Below, in pieces: positions 11,001-20,946 of a DNA stretch of 64,000 nt. Both the position numbers and the translations under genes were made by a program. The stretch covers positions 46,107,813-46,171,812 of the forward strand of contig CM046855.1 of the NCBI GenBank assembly GCA_025617745.1. The letters are read 5' to 3'. The notes below the pieces were generated by a model that made no database searches, was not told the DNA's origin, and worked only from the letters and a program-made list of their open reading frames with translations. The DNA comes from Heliocidaris erythrogramma. Its lineage: Eukaryota; Echinodermata; Echinoidea; Camarodonta; Echinometridae. The number at the start of each line of letters is the position of its first letter. The first letter of the stretch is position 1.

Positions 11001-14000
11001 TTTCATCCATCAAATTTTATGACGTGTCATTTATACAAAAATATGGTGAAAATACTATTGATATTGAATAAATGAAGAAAAAACTAATGCTGTTGTATCC
11101 ATCGTAGAATTCATAATTCATGTGCTGAGTGAGAAATGCGCTTTTAAATGAAGTGGCTTCCTCTACTTTTCTTGGTTGTTCAGAATCGTAAATTGGGCTG
11201 AAAAACCTTTCTGACCAAATTGGCAGTGGTACATGTACCACATTGGTCATGATTAGAGTTTATTTGATTCGCTTTTATGTCAACTAGGTGGCCCCATCAG
11301 TATTGTGAAACCATGGGGCTCCGCATAGAAATGAACATACATTCCAATACTGCACATACATACATAGTACATGATACAAAATTAACATACATGTTGTACA
11401 ATGCATAAGCCAGGGTAATAATACTCTTTTGTAGGTGCCTTGAGCATCCTCTTATTATTATTATTATAATGTATATATTTCTATATGGATATATCCATAC
11501 AAGTCTTGATGATTTCAATTTCTTTTTTCTATTTTCTCGTGTAGTACTGTTGATGAGGCATCAGGCATGGTAGATGTACCTAGACAGGTAATGACTTCAC
11601 TTCACGTTTTTCATCCTTATTTTCTTCAAAATCAATCACAGCGCTTTTATTGCTCAAAATGTGTCGTATGTCAACTCATGCAGCTTCACGCAGTACATTT
11701 TCATCAAACATTTAGTGTTTCTGCAGCAAGCTCAATATGATTTGGACCATATTTAAGGGCTATAAACGAAGAACCCACAAGAAAGTGCTTAACCTCTATG
11801 TTTTTTGTATAGCAGCACAGACAATATCCTTTGCTTATGTTCACAGTTGTCGTAAATACATGCATATTTGTTTCAGTCATTTTATGTGTTGCAAAATCAA
11901 CTAGAAAAGTGACTGCTTCGATCTCCCCTTCCACATCTGTCACATGCACCTAATTTTTAGCAAAATTATTTTGATCAAATTTCTATTAAACCCAAATGCT
12001 TTAAGTGTAGTAAAGCTAGTTTATTTCTTGTATATACATGTATGTGCTGAACTACTGCAATGATTTTTTAATTTTAATTTTTAGTTTTTATTGTGAATTA
12101 TTGTTTCTATTGTCCCACCAATTTAGTTTGCTTTCTGTCCAGCTGGGTTTTGAAATATAGGATATGATTGCTCCTTTCTCTCAAATGGTGTAGTAGATGG
12201 TATCTATAATCTCCTCAGTAAATTTGAAAACATAGATTATTCATAGGGTGACCTCCTTTGATGAGGTCAAAGGTCGTCCAGGTCATGAACCAAATCCAAC
12301 ATGTCACTTCAGTCTGGAAGTGCACTGTGCCTCAAAGAAATGTGAAAGGGCCTTTGCTAGAGTGGAATCTGTTAGAAAAAATGGTTTGTCTTTTAGTTGT
12401 CATGTTTAGTCATTTGCCAAAGTTCAAAGGTCACTTTGTGCAGGAACTGTGTAGTGCCCCAGCTAAGGTAAAGGGCCTTGATCACATAATATCTGTGAGA
12501 AAATGACTTACAGTTGATTTAGCTGTTGCTCGAGTCATTTGCCAAAGTCAAAGGTCACTTGTTGGGGAACTGTGCAGTGGCCTCAAGCAAGGTGACAGGT
12601 CTTGATATAGTAGTATCGGTGGGAAAATGACTGATATTTTAGTTAATAATTAAATGACCTCCTTTGCAAGAATTCAAAAGCAGCCCAGGAACCATACCGT
12701 GCCCCCAGTGCTCCCAGCCAGGTGAGAGTCTAATCCCAATCAAATAAAAGCTGTTTATCTATCCTTCTTGAGGCTATGGAAGTACTTGGTGTGAATGCAT
12801 GGTTTTTTCCTTGAAAGTTTTGAATTAATGACATGTTTTCTCAATCGAAGGCCCCTTTCGTAATACCCACATGTACATCATGAATGCTTCTTCTGAAATG
12901 TAATCTTTTTCCACATCTGCATTTCCAAATGGGTTTGATCTCCCAGAAATCATAGGCCTATAGTCTCACATAGGTCAGAAAGAACAAAAATCAACTCATC
13001 CGCATTACTTCCATTCTTTTTTGCCGCCCTCTGTGGTCGTGCATTGTCTGTAAAAAATTCTTGCCGGCATCCACCTTTTGCCCTGTTCATTTTTACATGC
13101 ATCTTCAATGGGTTCGTTGCCCAAGAAAACATAGACCTAGTCTCTAGAAGGTTTAAGAGAAAAATAGATCAGCTCGCCTGTATCACTTCCCTTCTATTTC
13201 ACCATCCTCTGTGGCCGTGCATTCGCATGTGCTTATCTCTCTGTGACAACTTTGTCCTAAGTATCCCCCTTTTCTTTGTATAACCATATACCCTGTCAAT
13301 GTAATTTTTCCCCAATGACCTTCTGCATCTCCCCATATGTACATGTACCTGCATATAAAAGGTGTCCTACGATACCTACGCCGCCCCTCCCATCTCTGCA
13401 AAGTCATCTCATGCTACCTTTGCTGCAGCTCCATCCCCTACTCAACATGCTGCGCAGGTGAGAGCGAAGTTGCACGGTATCAGGAGATGACCGCTTTGGG
13501 GTGACGAGCATGGCTTCAATCCGATGACTATCATTTCAATGTCACATTGCTGCAACTCCTATATTCACCATGTGATGCCTTTATTCTTGTATTGCCTGTG
13601 CATGTTTGTTCACAATGTATGAATAACATCTGGATTAATGGAAAATGTATAACGTAGTAAAATGATGACTACTGGAAAGCGTATTACAGACTTTTTGAAA
13701 ATGTGATTTGTTTTTATGGTAATCCCTTCGTCAAAATTGTACACATACCCATCTATTTGGATATGTGTCTTCTTGGATGTGTGCACATGTAAGTACAGAG
13801 AGAGATTTTATTTGTTTATTCAGCCAAGTTACTTCCAGTCATACGCTCAGCCTTGTTTTTCGCCGAGCCTGTCGCCCTCTGGTTACTCCTCCGGTTTCTC
13901 GTCGACCGGTTACGCGCATTCCCCAACAGGTTACATCCATTCGCCGGCCTGGGATCAAACGTCGTATGATTTCATGAGGGTAGGCTTCCATAGAGGTTTT

Positions 14001-17000
14001 CGACCGATCAGTTGACCTCGTCGCATGGGTTTGAACGTGACCAGCGTGAAACCACCTCAAGCCCATCACAAAACTGTTTTTCTCCCCCCTCTTCATAACA
14101 AAAGACATTTTTTGAGAGCACTGCAAGAAGTTTCTGACACACATCATCCCATCCTTCACGTTGTGGACATGAGTAACAGGACATTTCTAGAATATGTCTT
14201 CTTTTCTTGTGGAGTTTTTAAGTGATGTGATTTCATGTGCATACTGATCTATCATGCTCCACTCATCAATCAATACCCATGAGATGTGAGATGTGAACAT
14301 ATAATTTCAGTTTAATTCTGTCCAACTATCTGCTGTGTTTTCATTGAAACAGGACACCAAAATGAACTCAGAATTCTATATAAGCATTATGCATGATTGA
14401 TGTAGGCATTGGTTATCTAGGAATAAATATGTATTTCTTGCAAAAAGCTTTGGTAGTTAGTGATGTTGAGATAATGATGTCCAAGTAGTGTACTAAAAAA
14501 AAAATGACCCAAATTCTTGAATGTTGTTTTATCTTATTGTAGAGTTAGAAACTTATGTGACCTAAGGCTTTTGCAAATTGTTAATGAGAGTCATTTTCAC
14601 ACATAGAAATTTTTGTGAATTGCAAAAATTCCATGTTGTGCCAAATACAATTCATATGTTGTGTGGCATGAAACGTATCACCACTTGCATAATTAGCGAA
14701 AAGCTTCATGCATACAATTTTTGGTTTAACAGTAGACCATGCTATAAACCACCAATATGCTATTGGCAGCTGAAATGACTGAAAAACAGAGGTGAACCAA
14801 AAAGATTTAGACAACCTTCAGGAATTTGGGCCAATGAGTTCAATTGTGTTCAGTGCCATTAGATGACAAACAGATTACTATTGGTTTCTGAAGTTGTGTC
14901 AAACGATATTTTTCTTGCCAGAAGAATTAAATTTGGTAAATTTGAATCAGAAATGTTCTCACACTTAAAACAATATTAGTGTCATTTTTAATCTTTTTTT
15001 TTTTTACACAAGTCACCAAATTAATGAATTCATTCTGAATTCTGATTCAAGTTTACCTGATTTTAAGACCTTGTATTTATAACTGTATGGGTTCCATTGC
15101 AATGTGTTTGAATAGTGGCCCAATCCAGAATTTAGCCTTTGAGTTTAATTTTATGTATAAACTCAAAAAATTCATTCCCTGTGCCATAAAGTTTTTTGAA
15201 AATAGCAGTTATACCAAACCTTTCCAGTGATTTTCACTTCCCCCTAATATTTCCCCTAATATTTGTATAGAGGTGACAGTGTAGTTTAATAATACTTTGA
15301 TAATAAGCAATTTATGCCATAGATAATTGTTGCCTTTTGTCTGTGCTAATCGTAGAACATTGCATGTGAGAGAATTTGTGTCGATCAGCAGGCGCATAGT
15401 CGGGGGGCGGTGGGGGCAGTCGCCCAAAAGAAACGGCAACTAAAAAAAAAAAGCGAAAGCGAAATAGCGGGGGGAAGTGAGAGATATAAACCCTAAAAAG
15501 GCGCTAAGAGCCGTTATTTTTCCCTCAAAATTTGCTAAAACGTTAATAAAAAAAACTCCCCCCTCCCTACACCCACTGCCCGTGTTACATGCAGTACAGT
15601 ATTGCGTCCAAATAATTGAAAAGCAGTCCGGGTGTCGAACTAACTTTCTGCCTAAAAAAGGGTGCTGCAAGCCATTATGTTTCTCTCAAATTTGCTATAA
15701 ATCGTCAGAGCTTTGTATATATGGGTACTCCTGTCCAGGCAGGAATAAATTGGCATCAGAGAAGTAGCAGATGATAAAATATAACATTTGAACAGTCAAG
15801 ACATATTGGTGATACGAAAGGGCTTGGTATGAAGACTTGCTCCTATCAAGGCCTGCATGGGCAGGAGCACAGCACAGAGGAAGTCCGAAGACTTAAAACT
15901 ATTTATACTATGAGAAGAAGTCATTGAAAATCCAGTAGCGTGTGAATTAGAAGTCTCCCTGAACATCTATTCACGCGGGAGGGGGAAACTCCCCCTCCCT
16001 GCACCAACCCCTGTACATACAGTGCAGTATTGCGCTCAAATAACTGAAAAGCAGTCAGGGGGTTTAACTATAACTTTCCGCCTAAAAAAATGTTTGCTAC
16101 AAGCCGTTATCTTTCTTTCAAATTTGCTAAAACTTCAGAGCTTTCATGCTTCGCGCAGGAAGGGGGAAACTCCCCTCTCCCTGCACCCACCCCCTGGAGA
16201 GCATTTCCCACGCTTCGCGTGCTCACAACCGTCCCCCCCCCCCAAATGAAATCCTGGCTACGTGGTTGTCGATCAGTGAATGTAGCACAGAGTTAGAATG
16301 AAGATTGTTTTCATCTTGGATGTCTAGAAGATGTTTGTGGAGAATAAGGCATATTTTTAACCCATTGCATAGGATTTGATTATGATATAACAGTTTCCAA
16401 TAGATACCAGACTATTAAAGGTATCTCAGTTTTAGTAAAACGGGTTAAAGGAGATTTTGATGTGTAACATGCTATGAGATATATGGAATCAAGTGGCATG
16501 AAAAACTGCATTCAGACCGTGTGAGGGCTAATATTTCACATTGTCATATAAATATTGATTATTTTTTACTCTAAGACACTAAAACTCATACCTTCTTAGG
16601 CTTAAAAGTACCAAAACAATTGGCCATATTCATGTATATACCTTTTGATCAATACAAGTAAATTAACCACCATCCATCTTGGGGTGGTTTTCTAAAAATG
16701 ATTGCATCTTTATTTCGGTAAAATTATTTTGAATTGTCATAAAAACAATTGCAACTTTTTATTGGTATTTATGCAGGTATCTTCTGCGTGCATGCATCCA
16801 CCCACGTGCAGTCATTAAAGAGTAACATGCCATATAACGTTTAGATTCGGGATGACAATTAAAATATCCGAAAATAGAGGTCAAATGATTTTCAGAATAC
16901 CACCACTTTTATGTTTTTCAATGCCACTCGGTTTCACTCAGCTAGTTTCAAGAATGCCAAGCTTGATTTGAATCAAGCTTGAATCAAGATAGAATTTGTA

Positions 17001-19719
17001 GATTAGATTTCCCCACACTATTTGTAGCTACATGTAGTGGGGTATTATTTTAACTCTTGTATTACTAAACTTTCATTCATAAGTATCTCATATAGCCAAT
17101 GATTTCATTTTACAACTCAATTTTGTTCCATTTTCGTGCTTTCTGTAGCATATTTGGCAAATATCCTGTACAAACTTTAGAAATATAGGAAATTTGTAAT
17201 TACTATGTGTATCATAACTCATTTTCACAATGTCAGAGTTTGTATTAAAAAAACTGGCTGCCACATTATTAGTATTATGATACATGTACACTTTATGTGT
17301 GCCAAAAGTCAACTGTGGCAGTCCCCTGTTTGTCCCATTGGTCGACCAAAACTAGTAAAGGGTTTAACATTATGTATTCAAATAGGTTTCAACTTTTAAG
17401 GCTAAAATGAATAGGTTTGCATAAATATTTATGAATTTATGCAAGTAGTGAATCATAGTGTGTGATTTGCAATGGACGCATTTGCAGTTCTTGATCGGCA
17501 TGTCATTGTTTTATTTAACTTTGTTTCATAGTTAATGGTTACTGTTTTTGTGTGTATTCTTTTTTTTCTCTCTTTTTTTTCTTGCCGTGTATCAAAACTA
17601 CAAGCATTATTCTGTAGTGAAAGTACATAGCAACTTGTCAGTAATATCTCATTTTTAAAAGCAATCAACTAGAATTCAATCAGATTGAATTGTTGAATTG
17701 TTTCTTTACCATTATGCAATATGTTTTGAATTGAAGAGAAACAAAATCTATAGAAGTACATACCATTGTTAAAATTCATTTCATGCAACTATCATCATAT
17801 ACTAATCTTGATTCATACCATTGGTGTCATTGTTTTCTTGACTTTACTGAGTTTGGGTTTCAATTTCATATTTTTGTAACAATTTGGGCAAGACATGTAG
17901 AAACTTGTGGTTCTATATACTTGTACAATACCTTCCAACAAGTTTCATATGTAGATCCAAATTATTGTTCTTTTTTCTCATGATCATGTTGAGTGTGTTT
18001 GGAAATTTATCCATGTGAATGAATTTTTTTAAACATTTAAAACATGTGAAACAACATGTGCAATACTTCCAGCCTATGCAAAACTTACCTTTTTCTTAGG
18101 AGCCCTATTTGAATTGTCTGAAATGTGAGATTTTCTGTTTTTCAGAGCTGTTTAAAGGAAAATGAAACCCTGGGGAAATATCCATTTTAATGAAAAGATA
18201 GTAAAGAGAGAAGCAATTTAAAAAAAGTTCCATCAAAATCGGTTAAGAAATGAAAAAGTTGTGAAAGTTTGAAAAGTCTCGATTTACTTTCTATGGCAAT
18301 CCTCAAATTGGCTATTTGCTTCAATGTGGCAGGTTTTTGTGGACAACTCTCCATATGTTTTGTACACAAAATTTCATATTTTCTCCATTATCTCTAAAGA
18401 TGCTACTTGTCTCTTTGTGACCTCAACATATGTTGTGTAAAATACATTTTACCATGATATACATAGAGCTAAAAAAGAGACAAGCTGTACCTTGAGAGAT
18501 AATGGAGAAAATCTGAAATTTTGTGTACAAAACATATGGAGAGTTGTCCACAAAAACCTGCCACATTGAAGCAAATAGCCAATTTGAGGATCGCCATAGA
18601 AAGTAAATCGAGACTTTTCAAACTTTCACAACTTTTTCATTTCTTAACCGATTTTGATGGAACTTTTTTTAAATTGCTTCTCTCTTTACTATCTTTTCAT
18701 TAAAATGGATATTTCCCCAGGGTTTCATTCTCCTTTAAATTAAGAGCTTTCCAGGGCCCCGTTTCATGAAACTTGTTATAAAAAACAAGTAACAATGATT
18801 GTTTAAAAGCTACTGAAATCCTTGCATCTGATTGGCTGAGAGCAATTTTGTCATAGAAATGGGGCAGTTGTTATTGATAACAAGTTTTAACAGGGCCCAG
18901 AGCTTAAGTGCTGTCTGCTCCTGAGTGTTTCTCCAATGTCTGTCAACCAATTATACATACTGCAAAGTATTTGTTTTTAAATTTTGGGTGAGAATGGAAC
19001 AAGTTTAAAGTATTTTAAACCAAAGTATGTTTGAAAATCTATTTTGACAGCCACCACCCCCACAAGACGATGCTCAGACTGCCCGCTTCCGAGAGTTCTT
19101 CAAGAAACTCACCGGACCTGTAAGTTCATGCTACAAATTATTTTGTTTACAATACACTTTATGTGGTTGTAATTGTTATGTTGCCTGTTTAGAATCAAAA
19201 CTTTATTAACTTCTTGTGGGTCTCTCAACAGATGATGCATAATTTCTTTGTGGTTTTGGGGTAAATTAGATTTCAGCCATTTTTGTTATGCAGGGCCAAA
19301 CAAACGATTTCGTGATTGACAGTTCAGATTGATCTTTAGCAAGTTTCTTTTGAAATGGAACTATCTTACCACAATTTAAGATTACGTTTGAATTGTACAA
19401 AAAAACTTCCAGATTTCAAAAACTTGGATATAACTTTTGATATGTGATTCAATTTTTGCTTTGGCGACTTTTGCCCCGGGATTTATTTTGCCAAAGATAT
19501 AGGGTTAGCGTTAGGGATGTGATTTGGTTTTATTTAGGTTAGGTGTCAGGGTATGGGTTAGGGTTCGGTTTAAGCCAGGAATTGTGTTATTGTAGGAAAA
19601 TGGCTGCCGAGCAATTGTTGTATCAGCCTCTGAATGACATCTGCTTTGTTTGTGTGTACAGGACATGGAGGTCGATGCCTGGGAACTACAGGAGATCCTG
19701 AATGCAGCTCTGCGAAAAG
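4219..19719 (+). CDS. Calpain A: classical PEF calpain, 13 exons, partial at both ends
   Basis: Thirteen exons join with consistent splice phases into about 565 residues of a Ca2+-activated cytosolic cysteine protease. Seen in order: protease core with the catalytic Cys in GDCWFLAA, His in AGHAYTIT and Asn in IRNPWG (residues 1-245); C2-like domain III ending in [16 protein letters not shown] (about 245-413); a Pro/Ser/Tyr/Ala-rich linker (about 414-523); and the first EF-hand region of the penta-EF domain (524-565). All three catalytic residues are present, so an active protease is expected. The first exon seen starts inside the Gly codon before the catalytic Cys, so the N-terminal exons lie upstream of the window. 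The rest of the PEF domain (normally about 120 more residues) was not found before the N gap at 20447. Exons: 4219-4462, 4716-4968, 5373-5458, 6437-6514, 8793-8953, 9811-10010, 10751-10968, 11545-11587, 12689-12721, 13362-13457, 13824-13979, 19051-19119, 19662-19719. Family identity is secure; the orthologue is not assigned. Confidence 0.93.
4716..4968 (+). CDS. Calpain A exon: catalytic His, PC1/PC2
   Basis: Acceptor ACTAG, donor AAG|GTGTGT. It encodes [20 protein letters not shown] and [10 protein letters not shown], the substrate-cleft region that links the two protease subdomains. It ends with [16 protein letters not shown], which carries the catalytic His. It starts in phase 2 (G completes AAG) and ends in phase 0. 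Confidence 0.95.
5373..5458 (+). CDS. Calpain A exon: catalytic Asn
   Basis: Acceptor TGTGACAG, donor AA|GTTAGT. It encodes [20 protein letters not shown] followed by EWNGAWSD. The Asn of IRNPWG is the third catalytic residue, and the Trp after it is the conserved cleft Trp. It ends in phase 2 and is completed by the T that opens the next exon. Confidence 0.94.
5980..6123. mobile_element. CCAATCAG-core palindromic MITE, copy 1
   Basis: CCAGGGGAGC...GCTCCCCTGG ends; arms carry ATCAAG-GTTTTATCAGTGATTT and its inverse. The core is GCTCTTGGCCAATCAGAGGC. Confidence 0.8.
6437..6514 (+). CDS. Calpain A exon: protease subdomain PC2
   Basis: A 78-base exon with acceptor TTTTTCAG and donor TG|GTGAGT. 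It encodes [17 protein letters not shown] then VSEDDGEFW, matching the usual calpain run from the Asn exon to the DGEFWM segment. Phase 2 at both ends. Confidence 0.92.
6722..7441 (-). pseudogene. LINE reverse transcriptase, C-terminal part
   Basis: 239 codons starting [11 protein letters not shown], with [32 protein letters not shown] and [17 protein letters not shown], all typical of the C-terminal region of L2/CR1/Rex-type LINE proteins. Continuation of the 7425-8035 ORF after a frameshift. Confidence 0.9.
7425..8035 (-). pseudogene. LINE reverse transcriptase, N-terminal part of the surviving ORF
   Basis: Open on the minus strand with RT fingers/palm motifs ([25 protein letters not shown]). 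The catalytic block is [10 protein letters not shown], where a His replaces the first Asp of the expected DD. It leaves the frame of the downstream half at a homopolymer near 7430. Confidence 0.9.
8500..8651 (+). mobile_element. RTE-like LINE 3' end fragment
   Basis: The plus-strand frame from 8503 reads [16 protein letters not shown], then [11 protein letters not shown] and [11 protein letters not shown], then TGA at 8635. This is the characteristic C-terminus of RTE-type and related retrotransposon proteins. A (TGA)n tail follows directly, as in RTE elements. Nothing upstream continues it. Confidence 0.8.
8793..8953 (+). CDS. Calpain A exon: end of PC2 and start of domain III
   Basis: Preceded by a T-rich tract and GCAG; donor CTG|GTGAGA. 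It encodes [20 protein letters not shown], which closes the protease core. [15 protein letters not shown] follows, the G-TAGGCRN motif that opens the C2-like domain III in classical calpains. Confidence 0.93.
9150..9192. repeat. GAGAGCCAGAAGGGC hairpin family, copy 1
   Basis: TTGAGAGCCAGAAGGGCATT followed by GAATTAATGCC, a partial copy of the palindromic repeat found complete at 26224 and 62324. Confidence 0.6.
9811..10010 (+). CDS. Calpain A exon: C2-like domain III with acidic loop
   Basis: Acceptor GTCATCAG, donor AAG|GTACCT. It encodes [18 protein letters not shown], then an extended acidic run, then [19 protein letters not shown] and TCGFAIYK. The acidic stretch (about 9841-9900) corresponds to the domain III acidic loop, known to contribute to Ca2+/phospholipid response in calpains. 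The phase-0 end joins the next exon with the spacing normal for the family. Confidence 0.92.
10083..10165. repeat. Degenerate CCTAA/CCTTAA tract
   Basis: Repeated CCTAACCCTAAACCTAA-like words, a degenerate telomere-type sequence in the intron of calpain A. Confidence 0.55.
10217..10335 (-). mobile_element. LINE/SINE 3' end fragment
   Basis: AATGGTGGCTTCTTGTTTAG matches the 3' terminal part of the LINE at 6600 (AATAGTGGCTACTTGTATAG), preceded by an AATGAT-type tail. No coding part. Confidence 0.6.
10751..10968 (+). CDS. Calpain A exon: C-terminal half of domain III
   Basis: Acceptor TTTGGCAG, donor GT|GTGAGT. It encodes [38 protein letters not shown] and [14 protein letters not shown], the most conserved block of calpain domain III. 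Between GFAIYK and KDHFL it supplies 12 residues, close to other calpains, which supports splicing directly from 10010. Confidence 0.93.
11545..11587 (+). CDS. Calpain A exon: start of linker after domain III
   Basis: A 43-base exon with acceptor TCGTGTAG and donor CAG|GTAATG. The first base completes the Val codon split from 10968. It then encodes [14 protein letters not shown]. No known motif; it sits where the domain III-PEF linker starts. Phase 0 at its 3' end lets it join any of the following linker exons or 19051. Confidence 0.75.
11588..12245. other. Calpain A intron, no feature seen
   Basis: AT-rich intron sequence with no recognisable exon, repeat or RNA. Confidence 0.6.
12246..12740. 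repeat. Diverged tandem repeat with DR1-like words, includes a calpain micro-exon
   Basis: Four imperfect units of roughly 120-140 bases, each with TTTG(C/A)..AAGTTCAAAGGTCA-type sequence followed by a GGAACTGTG-AGTG block and an AAGGT(G/A)A word. Unit 4 contains the 12689-12721 candidate exon. AGGTCAAAGGTC resembles a nuclear-receptor DR1 site. Confidence 0.65.
12689..12721 (+). CDS. Calpain A possible micro-exon: Pro/Ser linker
   Basis: A 33-base candidate with acceptor GCAGCCCAG and donor CAG|GTGAGA, phase 0 at both ends, encoding [11 protein letters not shown]. Composition matches the neighbouring linker exons and insertion keeps the frame. It lies in the last unit of a diverged tandem repeat (12246-12740), whose other units carry related sequence at the acceptor and donor. 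It could be an exonised repeat, an alternative exon, or a false call. Confidence 0.5.
12930..13340. repeat. Tandem duplication upstream of the 13362 exon
   Basis: Two to three diverged copies of a unit with (G/C)CCA(G/A)AAA-CATAG, CCTCTGTGG(T/C)CGTGCATT and TCC(A/C)CCTTTT. The third, partial copy ends just before the acceptor at 13361. Confidence 0.55.
13362..13457 (+). CDS. Calpain A exon: Ala/Pro/Ser linker
   Basis: A 96-base exon, phase 0 at both ends, with a moderate acceptor (CATATAAAAG) and a good donor (CAG|GTGAGA). It encodes [17 protein letters not shown] followed by [15 protein letters not shown]. Low-complexity composition matches the other linker exons. Its symmetric phase would allow skipping. 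Confidence 0.72.
13824..13979 (+). CDS. Calpain A exon: Ser/Tyr/Gly-rich linker
   Basis: A 156-base exon, phase 0 at both ends, with acceptor TTTATTCAG and donor AGG|GTAGGC. It encodes [20 protein letters not shown], then repeats of the form GY-(x)-HSP, ending in [10 protein letters not shown]. No domain recognised; it is a disordered, aromatic-rich spacer before the PEF domain. CpG and C/G content is clearly higher than in the flanking introns, as expected for coding sequence. Confidence 0.8.
13980..15390. other. Calpain A intron, no feature seen
   Basis: AT-rich intron with no exon, inverted repeat or RNA gene that I can support. Confidence 0.6.
15390..16265. repeat. Two-unit dispersed repeat with C-rich blocks
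   Basis: A unit of about 180-480 bases recurs: ACTCCCCCTCCCT-CACC, GCAGTATTGCG-CAAATAA, GAAAAGCAGTC, GCCTAAAAAA, CAAGCC(G/A)TTAT, CAAATTTGCT at 15555-15710 and again at 15985-16130. A third partial copy is at 16155. Only shadow ORFs. Confidence 0.6.
16266..18151. other. Calpain A intron, no feature seen
   Basis: AT-rich with short poly-T runs; nothing that reads as exon or repeat family. Confidence 0.6.
18156..18734. mobile_element. 579-bp TTAA-flanked foldback element
   Basis: TTAA at 18152-18155 and 18735-18738. The ends AGGAAAATGAAACCCTGGGG and its inverse match, and the two arms (about 18156-18400 and 18490-18734) are near-identical inverted copies. I counted about three mismatches outside the loop. 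Identical 60-codon ORFs on opposite strands are a by-product of the symmetry. Sits in the calpain A intron before the PEF exons. Confidence 0.93.
18753..18899. mobile_element. CCAATCAG-core palindromic MITE, copy 2
   Basis: GGGCCCCGTTTCATGAAACT at the left, AGTTTTAACAGGGCCC at the right. Arms carry CTTGTTAT-AACAAG, and the core is CATCTGATTGGCTGAGAGCA. Confidence 0.78.
19051..19119 (+). CDS. Calpain A exon: start of penta-EF-hand domain
   Basis: Acceptor ATTTTGACAG, donor CCT|GTAAGT, phase 0 at both ends. It encodes [20 protein letters not shown] then TGP. The Pro run followed by [10 protein letters not shown] matches the beginning of calpain PEF domains. Confidence 0.9.
19498..19575. repeat. 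Degenerate TTAGGG-like tract
   Basis: GGGTTAGCGTTAGGGATG, TTTAGGTTAGGTGTCAGGG and GGGTTAGGGTTCGG words; telomere-like but diverged. Confidence 0.5.
19662..19719 (+). CDS. Calpain A exon: EF-hand 1 of the PEF domain
   Basis: Acceptor TGTGTACAG, donor AAAG|GTCAGT. It encodes [19 protein letters not shown], the EF1 loop/helix that in calpains reads D-x-E-(I/V)-x-A-x-ELQ-x-IL. It ends in phase 1. No EF2-EF5 exon was found in 19720-20446 or after the gap. Confidence 0.9.
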
Positions 19720-19984
19720 GTCAGTGTCCCCCTGAACCACACTCTCAACATCCTTACACACTGCAACATGGCTCAGTCACGGTGACAGTCGCCACACTCA
19801 CATTGCATACAAGCCATTACTCCAAATGATCATTGCTACAAGTGTAAATAGTCTTGAATATGACCTTTTTTGTACATGTGATGTTGTGCAAATTTCATAC
19901 TTGTGAAGATGGGTCAAAAGAGAGATGAAACAGAACCATGTGATGAAAAGTGGAATCAAATCCACTGGAGGACCTGATCATTCG

Positions 19985-20200
19985 CTTTGTTATCTGTCCA
20001 ATCTAATCTAATCCAATCCCATCTAATCTAATCCAATCTAAACCAATCCAATCTAATCCAATCTAATCCAATCCAATCCAATCCATCCAATCTAATCTAA
20101 TCCAATCCTATCTAATCTAATCCAATCTAAGCCAATCCAATCCAATCTAGGAATTTGTAGAGTACCAATATCTCATGGTTTATCAAAGGCACACTCTATT
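19985..20200 (-). repeat. (AATCC/AATCT)n pentanucleotide tail of a LINE/SINE 3' end
   Basis: About 150 bases of AATCT and AATCC pentamers followed by GGAATTTGTAGAGTACCAAT. The same join occurs at 38137-38200, so this is a retroposon 3' end with a pentamer tail read on minus. Confidence 0.7.
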
Positions 20201-20446
20201 ACACTATTGGAACTCTTCGGGTTTTTTTAAATGGAGGAAAAATGTTCTTTCTTGTTCCGTATTTGTCATTTGGCTTCCCTTCGTAGTGTTTTGAAATAAT
20301 GCAATAATTTAACCTTGTTTGCACCCTTGTCCAATCTTGAAGTCTCAACTCGAGCAATGGTCTTTAGGAGGACTTGACTGACACACACACTTATTGAACA
20401 GATCCAAACACTCACTCACATACATTTTCATTGGATGTACATGTAG

Positions 20447-20946
20447 NNNNNNNNNNNNNNNNNNNNNNNNNNNNNNNNNNNNNNNNNNNNNNNNNNNNNN
20501 NNNNNNNNNNNNNNNNNNNNNNNNNNNNNNNNNNNNNNNNNNNNNNNNNNNNNNNNNNNNNNNNNNNNNNNNNNNNNNNNNNNNNNNNNNNNNNNNNNNN
20601 NNNNNNNNNNNNNNNNNNNNNNNNNNNNNNNNNNNNNNNNNNNNNNNNNNNNNNNNNNNNNNNNNNNNNNNNNNNNNNNNNNNNNNNNNNNNNNNNNNNN
20701 NNNNNNNNNNNNNNNNNNNNNNNNNNNNNNNNNNNNNNNNNNNNNNNNNNNNNNNNNNNNNNNNNNNNNNNNNNNNNNNNNNNNNNNNNNNNNNNNNNNN
20801 NNNNNNNNNNNNNNNNNNNNNNNNNNNNNNNNNNNNNNNNNNNNNNNNNNNNNNNNNNNNNNNNNNNNNNNNNNNNNNNNNNNNNNNNNNNNNNNNNNNN
20901 NNNNNNNNNNNNNNNNNNNNNNNNNNNNNNNNNNNNNNNNNNNNNN
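20447..20946. other. Assembly gap (500 N)
   Basis: Exactly 500 undetermined bases flanked on the right by a long C run and a CA tract. A round size suggests a placeholder rather than a measured gap. The missing calpain A exons (EF2-EF5) may lie here. Confidence 0.98.

Noticed and set aside
18187-18703. Two identical 60-codon ORFs on opposite strands
   Set aside because: They are the same arm of a palindrome read twice, not a gene pair.
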